Shown piece after piece: positions 32,884-45,262 of a DNA stretch of 64,000 nt. Location: positions 1,120,501-1,184,500 of the forward strand of contig LSRY02000027.1 of the NCBI GenBank assembly GCA_001643675.2. Reading direction: 5' to 3'. Made by a program: the position numbers and the translations under genes. The number at the start of each line of letters is the position of its first letter. The stretch's first letter is position 1. The DNA comes from Monocercomonoides exilis. Its lineage: Eukaryota; Preaxostyla; Oxymonadida; Polymastigidae. The notes beneath the pieces were generated by a model. It made no database searches and was not told where the DNA came from. It worked only from the letters and a program-made list of their open reading frames with translations.

Positions 32884-34451
32884 TTATCCAATTCCATGTT
32901 TTTTTGATCCATTGCACATGTATCTATTTTTTTTTTTTTTCGCTTCCTGCACTCTCTCTTCTTTTAAATACTTTTTGATCCTATCAACCACAAAACCTTT
33001 GAAAACTTCACACTGAACTTTTTCTTTCTGCTCCTTCTTTTCAAATGCAATCCCATGAAATGCCTCCACTCCCAACAACGCGTCATCCATAATTGCTAAA
33101 TTTTCTCCGTCTTCATCCTCATTAATCAATCGTGATGAAACAATCGCACGTCGTGCCACCTTCTTTATATATTCCAGCTGCGCAAGTTTAAAGGGAACCC
33201 AGCCTGCAATCAATGCTGTTCGTTCCAGAACAGCGTGCTGCGTATCAGGGCCTGCTCCAGCTTTCACAAGAGCGGAGCAGATTAAGCCGTCTCTGAGAGA
33301 ATGGAAGCTGAAGAACTTCCTTGGATTCCCTGCAGCCTCTGAGCGGAATTTGAATCTTTCCCTCATTGAATCGGTAGACAACTGCCAAATAAGTTAATTT
33401 GTATCAAATTCTTTCTTTTTGTTTTTCCATTCGCTTTATTTCACTCCTGTTTTTGATTCTATCTATATAGATAGCCAATAGACAGGATTGTTATCCTGTG
33501 CGTTTTCCTCATTTCCTTCAATTGTAACTACATGATTCCAGCATTCGTTTCCTTTTGTTCGATTAAAAAGAATAATAACGAGCAGCTTCTTGGATGTCGA
33601 GGAATGAATTACTCATGCAATGTCTCCATAGTGGACATTAACAAGTGTGATTACGAGCGCGCCTGTGTGAACGGATGTCAGATAAAGAGAAGCTTCCAAA
33701 GCTTTTGATGAATAATTCTCAGGAATCATAGACACAATCCTTTTAACATCTGCTATTAACGCTAGCTCTTTTCCTTCACCTCTATTTTTCATATTTCTAT
33801 TAAACTGCAGGAATCAAAGGGCTTCTCTCATTGCAATGATTGTCTTCTTGATAAGTTTCTTCCCTCTTTTTTGTCGGCCGAGCCTTTAAAAAGAAGGAAC
33901 AATCACGAGAGAAATTGATGTTAATGGATAATGATATCTCTTTCCCTGAAAGAGAACAAACCCTTTTGCAAAACTATGGTGTAATGGCTTCGGCTCTTTC
34001 TCAACTTTGTTGGCCCAAGTTTGCAAAAGTCATCTTACCCATGCATGCTTTCTTTTGGTCACTTCAGACCATATTGTTTCACTATTCAAATATTTTATTG
34101 CTTCTTCTTTTCCTATCTTTTCTATTTCTTTATCAAACATCGTGAAGTGTCTGTATATTAAAGGAGAAAAAACGCTAACAAAAGAAGAGCTGGCAGAAGT
34201 AGTGAAGTTGAAAAATGAAGAAAGAGTTCTATCAAATTCTTCGTTGATCATGGAAAATTTCCATTTTTCAAATACTCGAATATTCTCAATACCGCATAAC
34301 TCATTATTTGCTTCATCTTCGTCAAAGTATTTTCATCCAAATCTTCTTTGTCTGTGGAATTAATCTCTACTTCAAAACTTTTATGTGAATCCTCGCGAAA
34401 TTTAACTTCATCAAAACGAATTGAAAATTCACTTTTGCATTTGCTTTTCAT
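32884..34451 (-). pseudogene. Crypton-like tyrosine recombinase copy 2 (YR2)
   Basis: The longest copy. N-terminal helical part from 34,451 (ENTLTKMKQIMSYAVLRIF), core-binding region with AKGFVLFQGKRYHYPLTSIS (matching YR5), then the catalytic domain from about 33,790: SLYLTSVHTGALVITLVNVH (the first catalytic Arg position is replaced), WNHVVTIEGNEE, NPVYWLSI, then FFSFHSLRDGLICSALVKAG (H-x-x-R intact) and LEYIKKVARR (Tyr). It carries a C-terminal extension to TGA at 32,884. In-frame TGA near 33,614 and TAG/TAA codons between 33,390 and 33,465 interrupt it; across that segment it aligns gap-free with YR5 for about 38 residues. Confidence 0.7.
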
Positions 34452-35166
34452 TTGCTTTCTTCTTTTTCAAAGTTTATTTTATGAAATGTTTTCATTTTTA
34501 ATTTTTTCTTTTCTAATTTAATCTTTTAATAAATATAAAATATTATTATTATCATAATAATTATTATTATAATTGGAATTTCCCAACAAAACTGATTCCT
34601 TACGCTTTCAATTACGATTGTGCATTCAACGTTTTAAGGATCTCAAAAATGACACTTGCAGCTCACAGTTAAACATGTATTTCCCATTTCCTCGAAAGAG
34701 GTGAAGGCGTTCCATTCATCCCTCTGAATTGTGTTTCTAGGAAATAAATTGGATTTGATGATAGAAATAAATATGTTCTTTTTCCTATTTGGTTCACTTA
34801 GGATAAGGAATAGCCCTTGTTTTCCTTAAGCATTTCTCTGAACTGCTCCAAATAACCAAATATGTTTGATAATTCGAACTTTATTGATATTTTCTTTTGT
34901 GAAATATCACCTAGTCAATTTCCAAGATAGAATTTGGACCACCAAGAGGTTCAAATGAATTTCCTGGAATTTTCTGCATGGAAGCTTCAGCCAAAAAATA
35001 ATAAAAACTTGCATTCTTTTTTTGAATTCAGAAAAGAATAAAAGTTTTTGTTATTGATAATTAAATGAATTTGTTTTCAAAGATTTGGATGATTTTGTGG
35101 TAATCAATGTTCTGATTCACAATAAATAAATTGAAAAGAAGACTTTAAGTGTTATTTCGTTGGTAA
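34452..35166. other. AT-rich stretch without a gene
   Basis: A/T-rich with an (ATT)n patch near 34,540-34,575; nothing else seen. Confidence 0.5.
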
Positions 35167-35630
35167 CATGGGGAAAAATACGGACTTAAAAGCTTTTTAT
35201 GCAAAAAGCATGAAAAAACTGTCTCACATTCAACATTTTTGAACTTAGCCAGATTTCAAAATAAATATGATTTTCATATCTGTGAACAAACATCATTGAT
35301 AAAAAAACAATATGTTTTGCAACCTCAAACGTATTTCGAAAAACAAACCCATTTGTTTCAAATTTTTTGATATAAGAAAGTCAATGAAAAGTGCATAATT
35401 TTTAACTGAAAATGCTTGAAGCCAAATATTTTGCCCCATATTTCAAAATAAATATGATTTTCACAACTAAAAACAAACATCATTGAAATAATAATAATAT
35501 GTTTTGCTTTCTCAGTCGTATTTCCAAAAACATACCCGTTTATTTCAAAAATTTTGATAACAAAAAATTCATCTGAAGTGCAAAATTTTTCAATGACAAT
35601 GCCTGAAGTCAAATATTTTGTCCCACATTG
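35167..35630. mobile_element. MITE-B copy 2, one full and one half unit
   Basis: A full MITE-B (35,167 to about 35,444, ending GCCCCATAT) is followed by an extra right-hand half (to TCCCACATTG at 35,630). Both right halves share AAATAAATATGATTTTCA and CCTGAAGTCAAATATTTTG-type ends. Confidence 0.65.
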
Positions 35631-35639
35631 TGAATATTT

Positions 35640-36460
35640 TTAATTTGATTTCTTTTTTCTTTTTTCTATCTTTCTTTCTTTCTTTCTTTCTTTTTTCTTC
35701 GATATTGAATGTTTTCTTTATATCTGATTGTTTTCATACAAGTTTTTAACCAATTTCATGTGTCATCAGCACAATGGAACGTATTGTTAAGTTAACATAT
35801 TTTCATTCATCATTTTTTATTTTCATTGAAATTTTTGGTGATAAATTAAACTTATCAAATCAAAAACAAAGGAGATCACACACAAAATGAAAAATCTATT
35901 AACGATTGCGATTAATTATTTAAAAGTTTTATGTACAAATCAATTAAAAAAATATAGATGTTCAAAATGAAAATTCTTTCGTTAGTTGTTTTTGCATAAG
36001 GATGATTTCTTTTTTGCTAACAAAACTTGGGATATTTTTTTCTCCTATAAATAATCAACACTTTTTTCATTTTCTGAAAGAACTTCTCATTTATAAAATC
36101 TCCAAATTACAGCTTTCTCATTTATTGAAACTGTTTCAAATAAACTGTCTTTAAGAAGTAACTGTATCACATTTATTTCTATTATCGAACACAAAATTTT
36201 TTAATGAAATTTGTGAATCCAAAAGAGTTCATTGAAGCATTCCGTTCATTTGGTTCGTTTTTGAATTCGAACACGCTTAGCTCCTTTATCCAATCCCCAC
36301 ACACGCTCCCACACTATCTCCTCCAAGTTCCATTTATCAAATTGAACAAAAGAAAATACGAATTCTTGAACAATATACACTTCAGATCACCGCACAAAAT
36401 ACAAACTTAGCTTTTGACATATATCTCCTTCCAAAGGAACACAATGATTGTTCATTCTTT
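35640..36460. other. AT-rich stretch, weak ORF only
   Basis: Includes a CTTT microsatellite near 35,670. The ORF at 36,204-36,410 has protein-like composition but no match I recognise. Confidence 0.4.
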
Positions 36461-36468
36461 CATTTTTG

Positions 36469-37285
36469 CTGCATTACAAAAAATATGGAACTTTCGCAAA
36501 AGAAGAATCAGATTTTGCAAAAGCACACATAATATCTTTCAATTTGATATTTGCACATGTGATACTTCTGGAACCTGTTGAAAGTGAGGAAATAAAGAGT
36601 GAAGCTTCTTTTGGCTTTTTCACAATCAAATTTGGAATAGAAGTGATAATCCGATCTAAATCACCAATTATAAGTTCTTCTTTTATTTTTTTGTCGCAAA
36701 ATAATTGGCACCTCCTTTTGTTTTCAAATTGAGTTTGAACATTTTCATTACTGAAGTTTTGAATTCTCTATTTTCTTGCCCAACTTCAAAACAAACAGAA
36801 GAACGAACATGATGTTTTGAATGAGTTTCTGAGAGATAATATAAACTGGGAATGATTGAAGATTTAATTGACTAAATAGAATATCTTAACCCAATTCACA
36901 TCAACTTCAAAAATACATAAACTGGCTTATCCTTCAACTGTCATGCTTTGTATTTCATTGCTTGACAGAATAATGTGAACATTTTCATTTCCCATTCATG
37001 TGATCTTGTAGTGTCGTCACATGAGTGAACACCTCGTTTGAAATATTTCCAAATTGTTTTCTTTCCATATGTCCTCAGAGCAATTGACAAAGAAGATGGT
37101 GAATCGTAAATATGCCTTGGTGTTTTCAAAACAGGAGTTTTGCTCCTTAGTGAAACAAAATAAAGTGGTTTGAGTTCATTTTCATCAACACCATAAAGAT
37201 CTTTTTTTTTCAAATTGCACAATCGAAATGAATCATCAGTCGTGATTTTTTCGACATCTGTGTATGGTTTCTGTTTTGATTGCAA
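36469..37285 (-). pseudogene. Crypton-like tyrosine recombinase copy 3 (YR3), truncated
   Basis: The N-terminal domain 37,285-36,941 (LKTPRHIYDSPSSLSIALRT, HEWEMKMFTLFCQAMKYKA) aligns with the N-terminus of YR5. After stops, the catalytic domain begins near 36,690 (SIPNLIVKKPKEASLFIS, LSTGSRSITCANIKLKDI with the first Arg). The H-x-x-R and Tyr part is missing. A 5'-complete, 3'-truncated relic. Confidence 0.65.
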
Positions 37286-37689
37286 TATTTTTCATATCAA
37301 AAATTTTGTGTATTCCTCAGAATAATGAACAATCACTCGTTGAAAAGTGAAATTAGTAATTTTGAATGTTTATCGCATTTTAGAACTTCCAAGATTATCC
37401 ATTTTCAAAATGAAAATTTTGATAAACATTTCATTCATGCAATTTTTCTGTTCATCAAATGTTTTTAATATTTTCTTTTAGAATATTGATAATTCAAATG
37501 AAATTCGAACACAAAAAAAGAGTTATTAAAATTTCGTATCATTTGAACATAATTAATTCACAACAATAAAAGAAAAATAATCTTTTATTTTTCTTTTTTT
37601 CCGTTTCAAATCATTCTTATGCAAATAATTTTTCAAAAAAGTTCATTTTGTTTAATTTTCATATATTAATAAAAAACAAAATTTTTCAT

Positions 37690-37967
37690 CATATGGGGGG
37701 AAATATGGATTTTCAAGCATTTTTTGCACAAGGCATTGAAAAAATGTTTCGCTCATAACTTTATTTCGCTCTCTCAGATTTCCTAATAAATTTGATTTTC
37801 ACATCCTTAAACAGGTATCATTGAAATCTTAACATGAAGTTTCCCAACATTTCACGAATGTTAAAAAATGGACCCATTTTTATTGTGTTTTTTGATATGA
37901 AAAAGTCAATGAAAAGTGCATAATTTTTCAATGAAAATGCTTGATGAAAAATATTTTGACCCATATG
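37690..37967. mobile_element. MITE-B copy 3
   Basis: 278 bp; CATATGGGGGGAAATATGGA ... TTTTGACCCATATG. A partial MITE-A left end (GTTCATTTTGTTTAATTTTC) lies just before it at about 37,640. Confidence 0.75.
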
Positions 37968-37979
37968 TCAAAATATATT

Positions 37980-38194
37980 TAAAAAGTTCCTTTTGCTAAA
38001 TTTTCAGGTTAAAATGAAAAATGAATATTTTCATCAAATTTTCATTCCAACTCACAAAAATTCACCGTCATGCAGATTAATGCTTGATAATGTTTTTATT
38101 CACATGCTGGTGAAGTTTCGTGAATTTGAATAAAAATTTGAAAAAATAACTTTTATTTCATATTTCTTGAGAATCAAACAAAAGAAACTTTTCA
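37980..38194. mobile_element. MITE-A copy 3
   Basis: 215 bp; left AAAAAGTTCCTTTTGCTAAA, right inverse ending CAAAAGAAACTTTTC. Confidence 0.6.
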
Positions 38195-38746
38195 AACAAA
38201 GACATTTATTTTCTCACACATTTTTATCAATTCATTTTTTTCACTTGTTTTTCACTCCTTTTCTTTAAAAAACAAATCAAAATAATGATAAAAAGTGTAA
38301 AAATAATAGTGATTCAAATAATAACTTTTACTGGATAACAAGTTGGAAAATTTGTTAATGAAGAAGAATCCAATTTAACTGAAAGATTTCCTAAAGAATA
38401 ATTGAATTTTGTATTTCAGAGAAAAAATACTACTAAACTGACATTTGTACAGTTCAATCATGAAAAATAATGGGGATATCATCGTTGCTGGAAAAAGTTA
38501 TTTTGTCCAAATTGAAAAACATAAAAATAAAAATACTAACCCTCGTTAATGATACAAATCAACCAACTTCAAAGAATGCAGCATAAAAATTTGTAAAATG
38601 AAAGAAATCAAAAAGTGTTGCTTTTCACAACACAAATAGTTTTATACGACATTTAGAAAGAACAACTAGGTGCTTGGGTTAAATGAACACTTTGCAAAAG
38701 ATATAGATTCAATACAATTTCCAATTGAATTTGAATGTGGTTGTAG

Positions 38747-38774
<28 letters not shown>
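38747..38774. repeat. T28 homopolymer
   Basis: 28 consecutive T residues. The flanking 38,200-38,950 is AT-rich without a gene. Confidence 0.9.
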
Positions 38775-38778
<4 letters not shown>

Positions 38779-38956
38779 AAAGACTGTCATTGTTGTGCAG
38801 GTTTTGTTCAATCTGTTGTCGTTTCATCAATTTTAATAACTCAAACAAAAACAAATGATTGACAAATTAATCAAAAACAAAACAAAAATATTTATACTAT
38901 TGTGAGCTTGCTTTTGATTAATAAAAGCCTTAAACAAAAAGGTTAAAGAAAAGAAC

Positions 38957-39720
38957 AATTAGTCACATTTGATATTCAATATTTGATTAACAGCATACCA
39001 GATAATTCCGAATTTAAAGTGTGCGATGCGTCGTTGTTTCTTTTTGCTTTGCGAACTGGTTTACGAGATGTTTCTTGCAGTGGTATCAGATTGTGTAATA
39101 TTCGTAATGTTATAATTGAAGAAGATGGAACAATATTTTAAAAAAATCAGACAAATAAAAATTAAAAGAAAAGAAAATTTGAACCATGTTGAAACATTGG
39201 AATATCAGAATGAAGAAGATGTTGATTTGAAAGTCATCTGTTGGATGAGATAACATTTTTCAAACAAATTCAAAATGGATTTGTTTGATAAAGATAAATG
39301 GCTGGTTGAGGATGAAAGGAAGGATTTTATTTGGACAAGCAAAACTGATGTGATAAGGACGAGATTGAAGAAAAGATTGGATCAATCTGGATTTCCTTCG
39401 GAATCATTTGGATTTCATTCATTGAGAAGTGTATTATTGTGTTCGACTTAAATGAATGCATGTTCAAACAAAGGACTGAAGAAATTGATATTGGAAACTT
39501 GTGCAACTGTTGCAGGATAGATTCCATTTTTTTTTTCGTAAATTGCATATATCAAGAAAGCTACATCTCAAACTGCAATGGTTCCTCGTATTATTATTAT
39601 CAACAAAAACACACCGAAAAAAACGTTTATTGATGACAGATTGCTAAAAATAGAATCTTTCTATAAATTCAAATTGGAATCACAGTCATGCAATGGAGAA
39701 ATTATCTTCTCAAAATTCAA
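38957..39720 (+). pseudogene. Crypton-like tyrosine recombinase copy 4 (YR4), degenerate
   Basis: Reads TFDIQYLINSIPDNSEF, DASLFLFALRTGLRDVSC (first Arg), GIRLCNIRNVIIEEDG, later WTSKTDVIRTRLKKRL, SFGFHSLRSVLLCST (H-x-x-R intact) and, past a TAG where relatives have Trp, IAYIKKATSQTAMVPR (Tyr). Several TAA/TAG stops break it. The stop replacing Trp argues for decay rather than a changed code. No N-terminal domain found. Confidence 0.65.
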
Positions 39721-40125
39721 TCGTGATATTGTGAATTTATTGAAATAATTAAGAAAAGGACAGAAAAATGATCAGATAACAAATACATATGTATTTCGAA
39801 AGAAATTGTGAAAGTTTGCTGAGGAAAATGAGGAGTTGAAAGAAAAGGCCAAATAAAAATACTTTCCAAAGCTTTGAAAGGCTTTCCTGTTTTTCATAAT
39901 TCAATCAAAGATCATATCAGAGATGATATATCCAAAAAAAAAAATTTTTTTTAAATAAAATAAAAAATACCAAAAAAAGTGAGAAAGAGAGGGATGGATA
40001 GTTAGAAATAAAGTTATATTTGAGTTCCTTTCAAATTTATATTTTCTTTTCAATAAATTCGCAATAATAAGTATATCTTTTATTAAATCCATCGTAAAAA
40101 GAAATGCAATGTTTTTTTTCAAAGA

Positions 40126-40656
40126 ATATGATTGTTTTTGAAATCATAACTTATTTCGGTGTACTTATCATAATGAAAATTCATTATCATTTGCTTTTAA
40201 ATTATCATCCATATATTATATGGGGGAAAATTCGTTCTTTCAAGCTTTTTATGTACAAAGCATGAAATAACTGTTTCACTTATAACATTTTTAAACTTTA
40301 TCAGATTTCAAAATAAATATGATTTTCATATCTGTGAACAAACATCATTGATAAAAAAACAATATGTTTTGTGACCTCACATGTTTTTCAAAAAATAAAC
40401 CCATCTGTTTCAAATTTTTTGATCACAAAATGTTCATCTGAGATGCATAATTTTTCAATGAAAATGCCTGAAGAGAAATATTTTGTCCCATATGTTTATC
40501 AATCTTTTCAAAAGCCAAAGTTTGAAATGAAAAAATAGAAAAAGAAGAAAAAAACAATACATTAACTTCACGATAATCATTTGCAAGGATATAAAACCAT
40601 TTTCAGACCAAATTTTTTGACAGCAATAATATGACATTGTAAATAATCACCAAAAT
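40126..40656. mobile_element. MITE-C copy 4, interrupted by MITE-B
   Basis: Left half ATATGATTGTTTTTGAAATC, right half TTGTAAATAATCACCAAAAT; total 531 bp. Removing the 278-bp MITE-B inside leaves ~253 bp, the usual MITE-C size. Confidence 0.6.
40217..40494. mobile_element. MITE-B copy 4, nested in MITE-C
   Basis: 278 bp; TATATGGGGGAAAATTCG ... ATATTTTGTCCCATATG. Confidence 0.75.
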
Positions 40657-40914
40657 GAATAATCATTGTGTTTTCAATCTGTGTCCAATTTTTTTTCTGA
40701 GAAAAGTTCATATTTAGTAATTATATTTCCGAAAATTTATTGAATTAGAGTTCAAAGCCTTTTCTCTCGATTCTTTTTTTCGATATTTTTTTGTGACTGT
40801 TTATTATCAAGTTGCAATATAAAACCGAGTACGTAATTTTATGAAAAAAAGAGATTTCATTTCGATATTAATTTTTAAATTTGAAAATTTTTGTTGTTTC
40901 CAAATCAATGAATA

Positions 40915-40915
<1 letters not shown>

Positions 40916-40968
<53 letters not shown>
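40916..40968. repeat. A53 homopolymer
   Basis: 53 consecutive A residues. Confidence 0.95.
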
Positions 40969-40970
<2 letters not shown>

Positions 40971-41204
40971 CTATTCCTGATTTCTTTGTTTTCAGTTCAT
41001 CTATTGCATTAGCTTATTGATGAATTGAAAAGTATTTTTCATTAATAAAAAATCAAACTTTAAATGACTTTTTTCATTTCAAAAATCAACACTCAAAAAA
41101 ATTGTTTTATATTGATTCAATGATATCCTGATTTTTTTATTCAACAATTTGTGTCTTTTTTTTTTTTTTTTTGTTTTCATTTTGGTTCGTTTGAATGTGG
41201 TTTA

Positions 41205-42932
41205 TCAGGTAACAACAAACATCGTTGCTGTCTTCTCAAGCACTGCCTTCTTTGAATCTTCATTTTTTCCACTCTTTATGAGGGCGGAGTATATGAATCC
41301 ACTTCGAATAGAGTGGAAGCAAAAAAGATTCATGGGATATCCTGCATATTGGTCCTTCATTTTGAATTTTTCTCTTATTACGTCTGTCGAGATTGGCCAA
41401 ACAGGCCTTTCTTCATCAACTTCCTCTCTCTTCATCATCCACTCACTCAATCTGGCACCAACGCTTTTATTCAAATGCATTGAAAGCCAATAAACAGCAT
41501 CATCATCACGGCAACTCTCCTCCTCTCCTTCCATTGAAACATGATGGTTCCAACGAGAGGAACCTTTTTTCCTATTGTAGGAAAGTATTACAAGAAGTCT
41601 GTTTGTTTCTTTCTATTGAACAACTCCTTTAATGTGACACATTTTAAGGCCAGATAACGTTATTGCTCTTGCGCAAGTTTGGACGCCTACAGGATATAGC
41701 GAGACATCCAAATATTTAGAGTCCAGCTCATCACGGAGATAATGGACAATACGAGCAAAGTCCGAAATCAGCGCAGGTTCCCTTTCTTTTACTTTTTTAT
41801 TGACTTCTTTACCTTTCCTTAGACTTCTGATTGCTTCATTAATTGTTGAATTAGTTATGCTATTTATTTTCTTTCCCATTTTTTCTATATTTATTCTTTT
41901 GATTGATGTGGTAATGACGTATGCAATGCTTGTCAATGAGAAGTAACATTCTTTTCTGTGGAAAAGAATGAAGCCCTTCGCAACAAGAGGATGAACAGTC
42001 CGTATTTTACGCTCCACAAGCTAACTTAATGATTGAAGAAACCTCTGGACGCATGCGTTTTTTCATATCCAAGCTTCTGACTTCAAAAGATTGGACTTCA
42101 CGCCCTGAAGAACCTTATGATTTCCAACTTTAAAAAGTCAAGTTTATTAATTTATTTATTTTTCGAAAAAAAAAATTCACATTTGCAGTTCAAAATTCAT
42201 GAAATAATATTTTTATATACAAATATCTTTTCACCCGAAGAAATTTTATTGAAATGGAGGAAAAAGTCTTGATAAGAATTTATTTCCATTTCAGTTTTTT
42301 CTCATAAATGCATTCGCTTTTTTGAAAAAAAAGAAAAATTTAATTATATGGAGGAAAATACAGAATTTCAAGCATTTCTTGCACAATGCATTGAAAAATA
42401 ACTTCGCTAATAACTTTATTTCACTTTTTCAGATTTCAGAAAAAATTTGATTTTCACATCCTTAAACAGGTATTATTGAAATCGAACCATAAAGTTTTCC
42501 AACATTTCACGAATGTCAATAAATGGACCCATTTTAATTATAATTTTTGATCTCAAACAGTCATGAAAAAGTACATAATTTTTCAATGAAAATTTTTGAA
42601 ACAAAATGTTTTTCCCAAAATGAATAAACTAACGCAATCCCAATAAATTTCACAAATCCATACATGGATTTTGCGTCAAGCGGAAAAGGTTCATAATGAT
42701 ATGCTTGACAAAACAAAATGTACATGACAAATGACCACCGATGAGATTTGAATGTTTCTCGAGAAGTTGGAATTCCACGTTGAATGTATGGATTGAAAAC
42801 ATTTTCTCCAAACGTTCTCAATCCACGACTGAAACGGCTTGGTGTTTCAGAAAAATGTCGAGGAGAAGAAAGAAGATGAGTTGAAACTGTTAATGATGTT
42901 AAATCAATAGATTTTAACATTTTCTCATTCAC
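41205..42932 (-). pseudogene. Crypton-like tyrosine recombinase copy 5 (YR5), split by MITE-B
   Basis: The N-terminal domain 42,932-42,625 (LLSSPRHFSETPSRFSRGL, RWSFVMYILFCQAYHYEPFP, YGFVKFIGIALVYS) is interrupted by MITE-B (42,345-42,622). The catalytic part is 42,017-41,205 in one frame with a single TAG at 41,613: VHPLVAKGFILFHRKE, GVQTCARAITLSGLKMCHI (first Arg), SSRWNHHVSMEGEEE, DAVYWLSMHLNKSVG, FCFHSIRSGFIYSALIKSG (H-x-x-R). The Tyr region is lost at the end. Close relative of YR2. Confidence 0.7.
42345..42622. mobile_element. MITE-B copy 5, inside YR5
   Basis: 278 bp; TATATGGAGGAAAATACAG ... GTTTTTCCCAAAATG. It ends exactly where the YR5 N-terminal domain frame turns into MITE sequence. 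Confidence 0.7.
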
Positions 42933-43344
42933 ATTTCAATAAATGTCTTTTTAATTGTGAACAATTTTTAAAGAATCATTATCAGCAACTTTGTCGTTAA
43001 AGATTGTGTGTTCATTATTTTTTTCTTAAAGATGATTTTTCAATGATAAAAGTTTCATTTTCTGTTTTGGAGACATTTTGAATTTTATTAAAAAAACATT
43101 CTATTTTTTTTTTTCTTTTTCTTTTTTTTTTTTTTTTTAGTAGTTTTAAGTTTTTAACACTTCATCGTTGTTTTGAAAATCTGCAATAGAAGCAAAACTT
43201 TTTTTTTTCAAAATAAAAATCCAATAAGAGCTTATTTTTATATCTTCCATTTCAACAAATTTGTTTCTGTTATAATTTAATTTTCATTTCAGATATACAT
43301 TGATTTCTGAATTCGCTTAGATTATCGTTATATTTATATGAATG

Positions 43345-43608
43345 TGTATTTGTGTTTATTTTTTTAAATCAATTTTTTTCGTTGAAAAATTTGACTTGAA
43401 AATATATTTTGCATTTTTGTCAGTGAACATTGAAAAGTGATTACACCGTCTACAAAAAAAAAGTCATTTATGAAGCTCAAATGTGTGCTTTTTTGAACAA
43501 TTGCAATTTTTTTTATACTCGAATGATAATTTTCAAGAAATTGACAAACGAAAATCAAAAAATCGAAACTCCGAAAAAAGTTATGATTTCAAAAATAATC
43601 ACACAAAT
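43345..43608. mobile_element. MITE-C copy 5
   Basis: About 264 bp, diverged ends (TGTATTTGTGTTTATTTTTT / AAAATAATCACACAAAT) and the shared inner word GTGAACATTGAAAAGTGA. It sits directly 5' of YR6. Confidence 0.6.
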
Positions 43609-43639
43609 ATTCATATCAAAAACACAATTTCTGCAATAG

Positions 43640-45020
43640 GGAACGAATGGAGAAAATACAAGGACCGGTCTGCAGCACTTGAAGAACAAAATGTGTCATT
43701 GGATAGAAAAAGAACAAAGCCAACATTTTTGGAAAATGCGTTGAACGTGGTCAGCAAAAACAGAATAAAAAAATATTTTGATGAGCCACGTCACTATTCC
43801 AATTCAACATAAAAAAAACACACTTGAATTTTTCGTTTGAACAATTCATTTGCACAGTGTTTTGATTTTCATCCATTTCCAATGAATAAAAAATGTGTGA
43901 CAGGATTTTTGCATTTTATGGTTAATGATTGCAAATACTGCGTTTTTTCAATAGAATATGCTATTTTACGATCTTTGAAACGAATTCAACAAAGAATGTT
44001 CAACAAACCATTGGATAAGGATTCGACAGTGTAATCAATTGAATTGTCAGAGAGCTGAAAATGAACAAATCATTGAAGCAAAGATGTGAAGGAAAACAAC
44101 CTCTTGCAACTTTCGATATGAGTTATTTAATCCACAGTATCCCAAATTATTTCACTGACAAAGCTTCAGAAGATTCTTTGTTTTCATTTGCTTAACATAC
44201 AGGAGAAAGGGCAATAACTTGCTGTAGTGAAGGATTATGCGATATTATAAAATTCAGGGAGAAAAATGGAAGTTTATTTGTTTATGAAAGATTATTGAAA
44301 TGCAAAAGGAACTTCGTATTAGAATCCTCCTTTCACATTGGAGAAATAATCTGAAGAAAATATATCTCTTAATGTTGTGTATAAGTTGGTGAAATTAATT
44401 CAGAAAAAATTTTCTTTGGATTTGCATAATGAGGAGTTCTGACCTGTAAATGAATATGGAGATAAGTTTCTTTTGCCATATAAAATTGCTATGATGCGAA
44501 CGAGATTTTATAAAGACTGGAGTTTTCAAACTATCCTTTGCAAGAGTTTGGATTTCATATATTTGGGAAGCGATCTGTCAAAATTGTTTCGAAAAGTTCC
44601 TTTTAAATAATTTTCAAATAATGAAAAATATTTGACAATTAGATAAAATTTCTGTTTTCACTCATGTAACTTCACTAAAATGGAAATATAAATATTTTCT
44701 CGATTTTGTTTTCATTACAGCGAAGTTTCATGAGTGGAAACAGAAATTTTATCAAAATATGAAATTCATATTTTTATAGAAAATTAATCAAAAAGAACTT
44801 TTCTAAAAAATTAAGTCATCTCTATTCTCAGTTAAATAGGACACAGTAGAAAATATTATTGAAAGAGTTGTCTCGTTGGAAACAAGTGCTTTAATAGCTG
44901 AGCGAATTCCTTATTCAAAGACTGAAATGATTAATGACAATAAAGTTGCATCATAAAATTTCATCGGAAACAAGAAAGAATATTCATCATTTATTGAAAA
45001 GAAGACAATTCAAAACAAAT
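43640..45020 (+). pseudogene. Crypton-like tyrosine recombinase copy 6 (YR6), split by MITE-A
   Basis: N-terminal domain 43,640-44,034 (LNVVSKNRIKKYFDEP, FAQCFDFHPFPMNKKCVTGF) aligns with YR5. The catalytic domain starts near 44,060: SLKQRCEGKQPLATFDMSYL, SIPNYFTDKASEDSLF, HTGERAITC (first Arg), then GFHIFGKRS (His kept, box disturbed). MITE-A at 44,591-44,803 interrupts it, and LETSALIAERIPYSK follows near 44,880. Several stops. The arrangement of domains confirms an N-terminal core-binding part in this family. Confidence 0.65.
44591..44803. mobile_element. MITE-A copy 4, inside YR6
   Basis: 213 bp with 25-bp inverted ends: GAAAAGTTCCTTTTAAATAA... and ...TTAATCAAAAAGAACTTTTC. Confidence 0.75.
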
Positions 45021-45262
45021 AATTAATGCTGTATCAAACATATTTCACGTTTATTGAATGACAAACTCATTTTGTTCAAATTCGATCATTCGATATTAAA
45101 TTTCTTTTATTTCATAAAAAATGTTATATAAAATTGAACAACAATTTGTAATTTTAATTAATTCTGTCTTTTTCCAATCAATAAGAAATAGAAATTGTCT
45201 GTAATAAAAAAGATTCTTAACAAAAAGCCAAGTCCAAAAACCCTTAACATATTTTTTTTATT

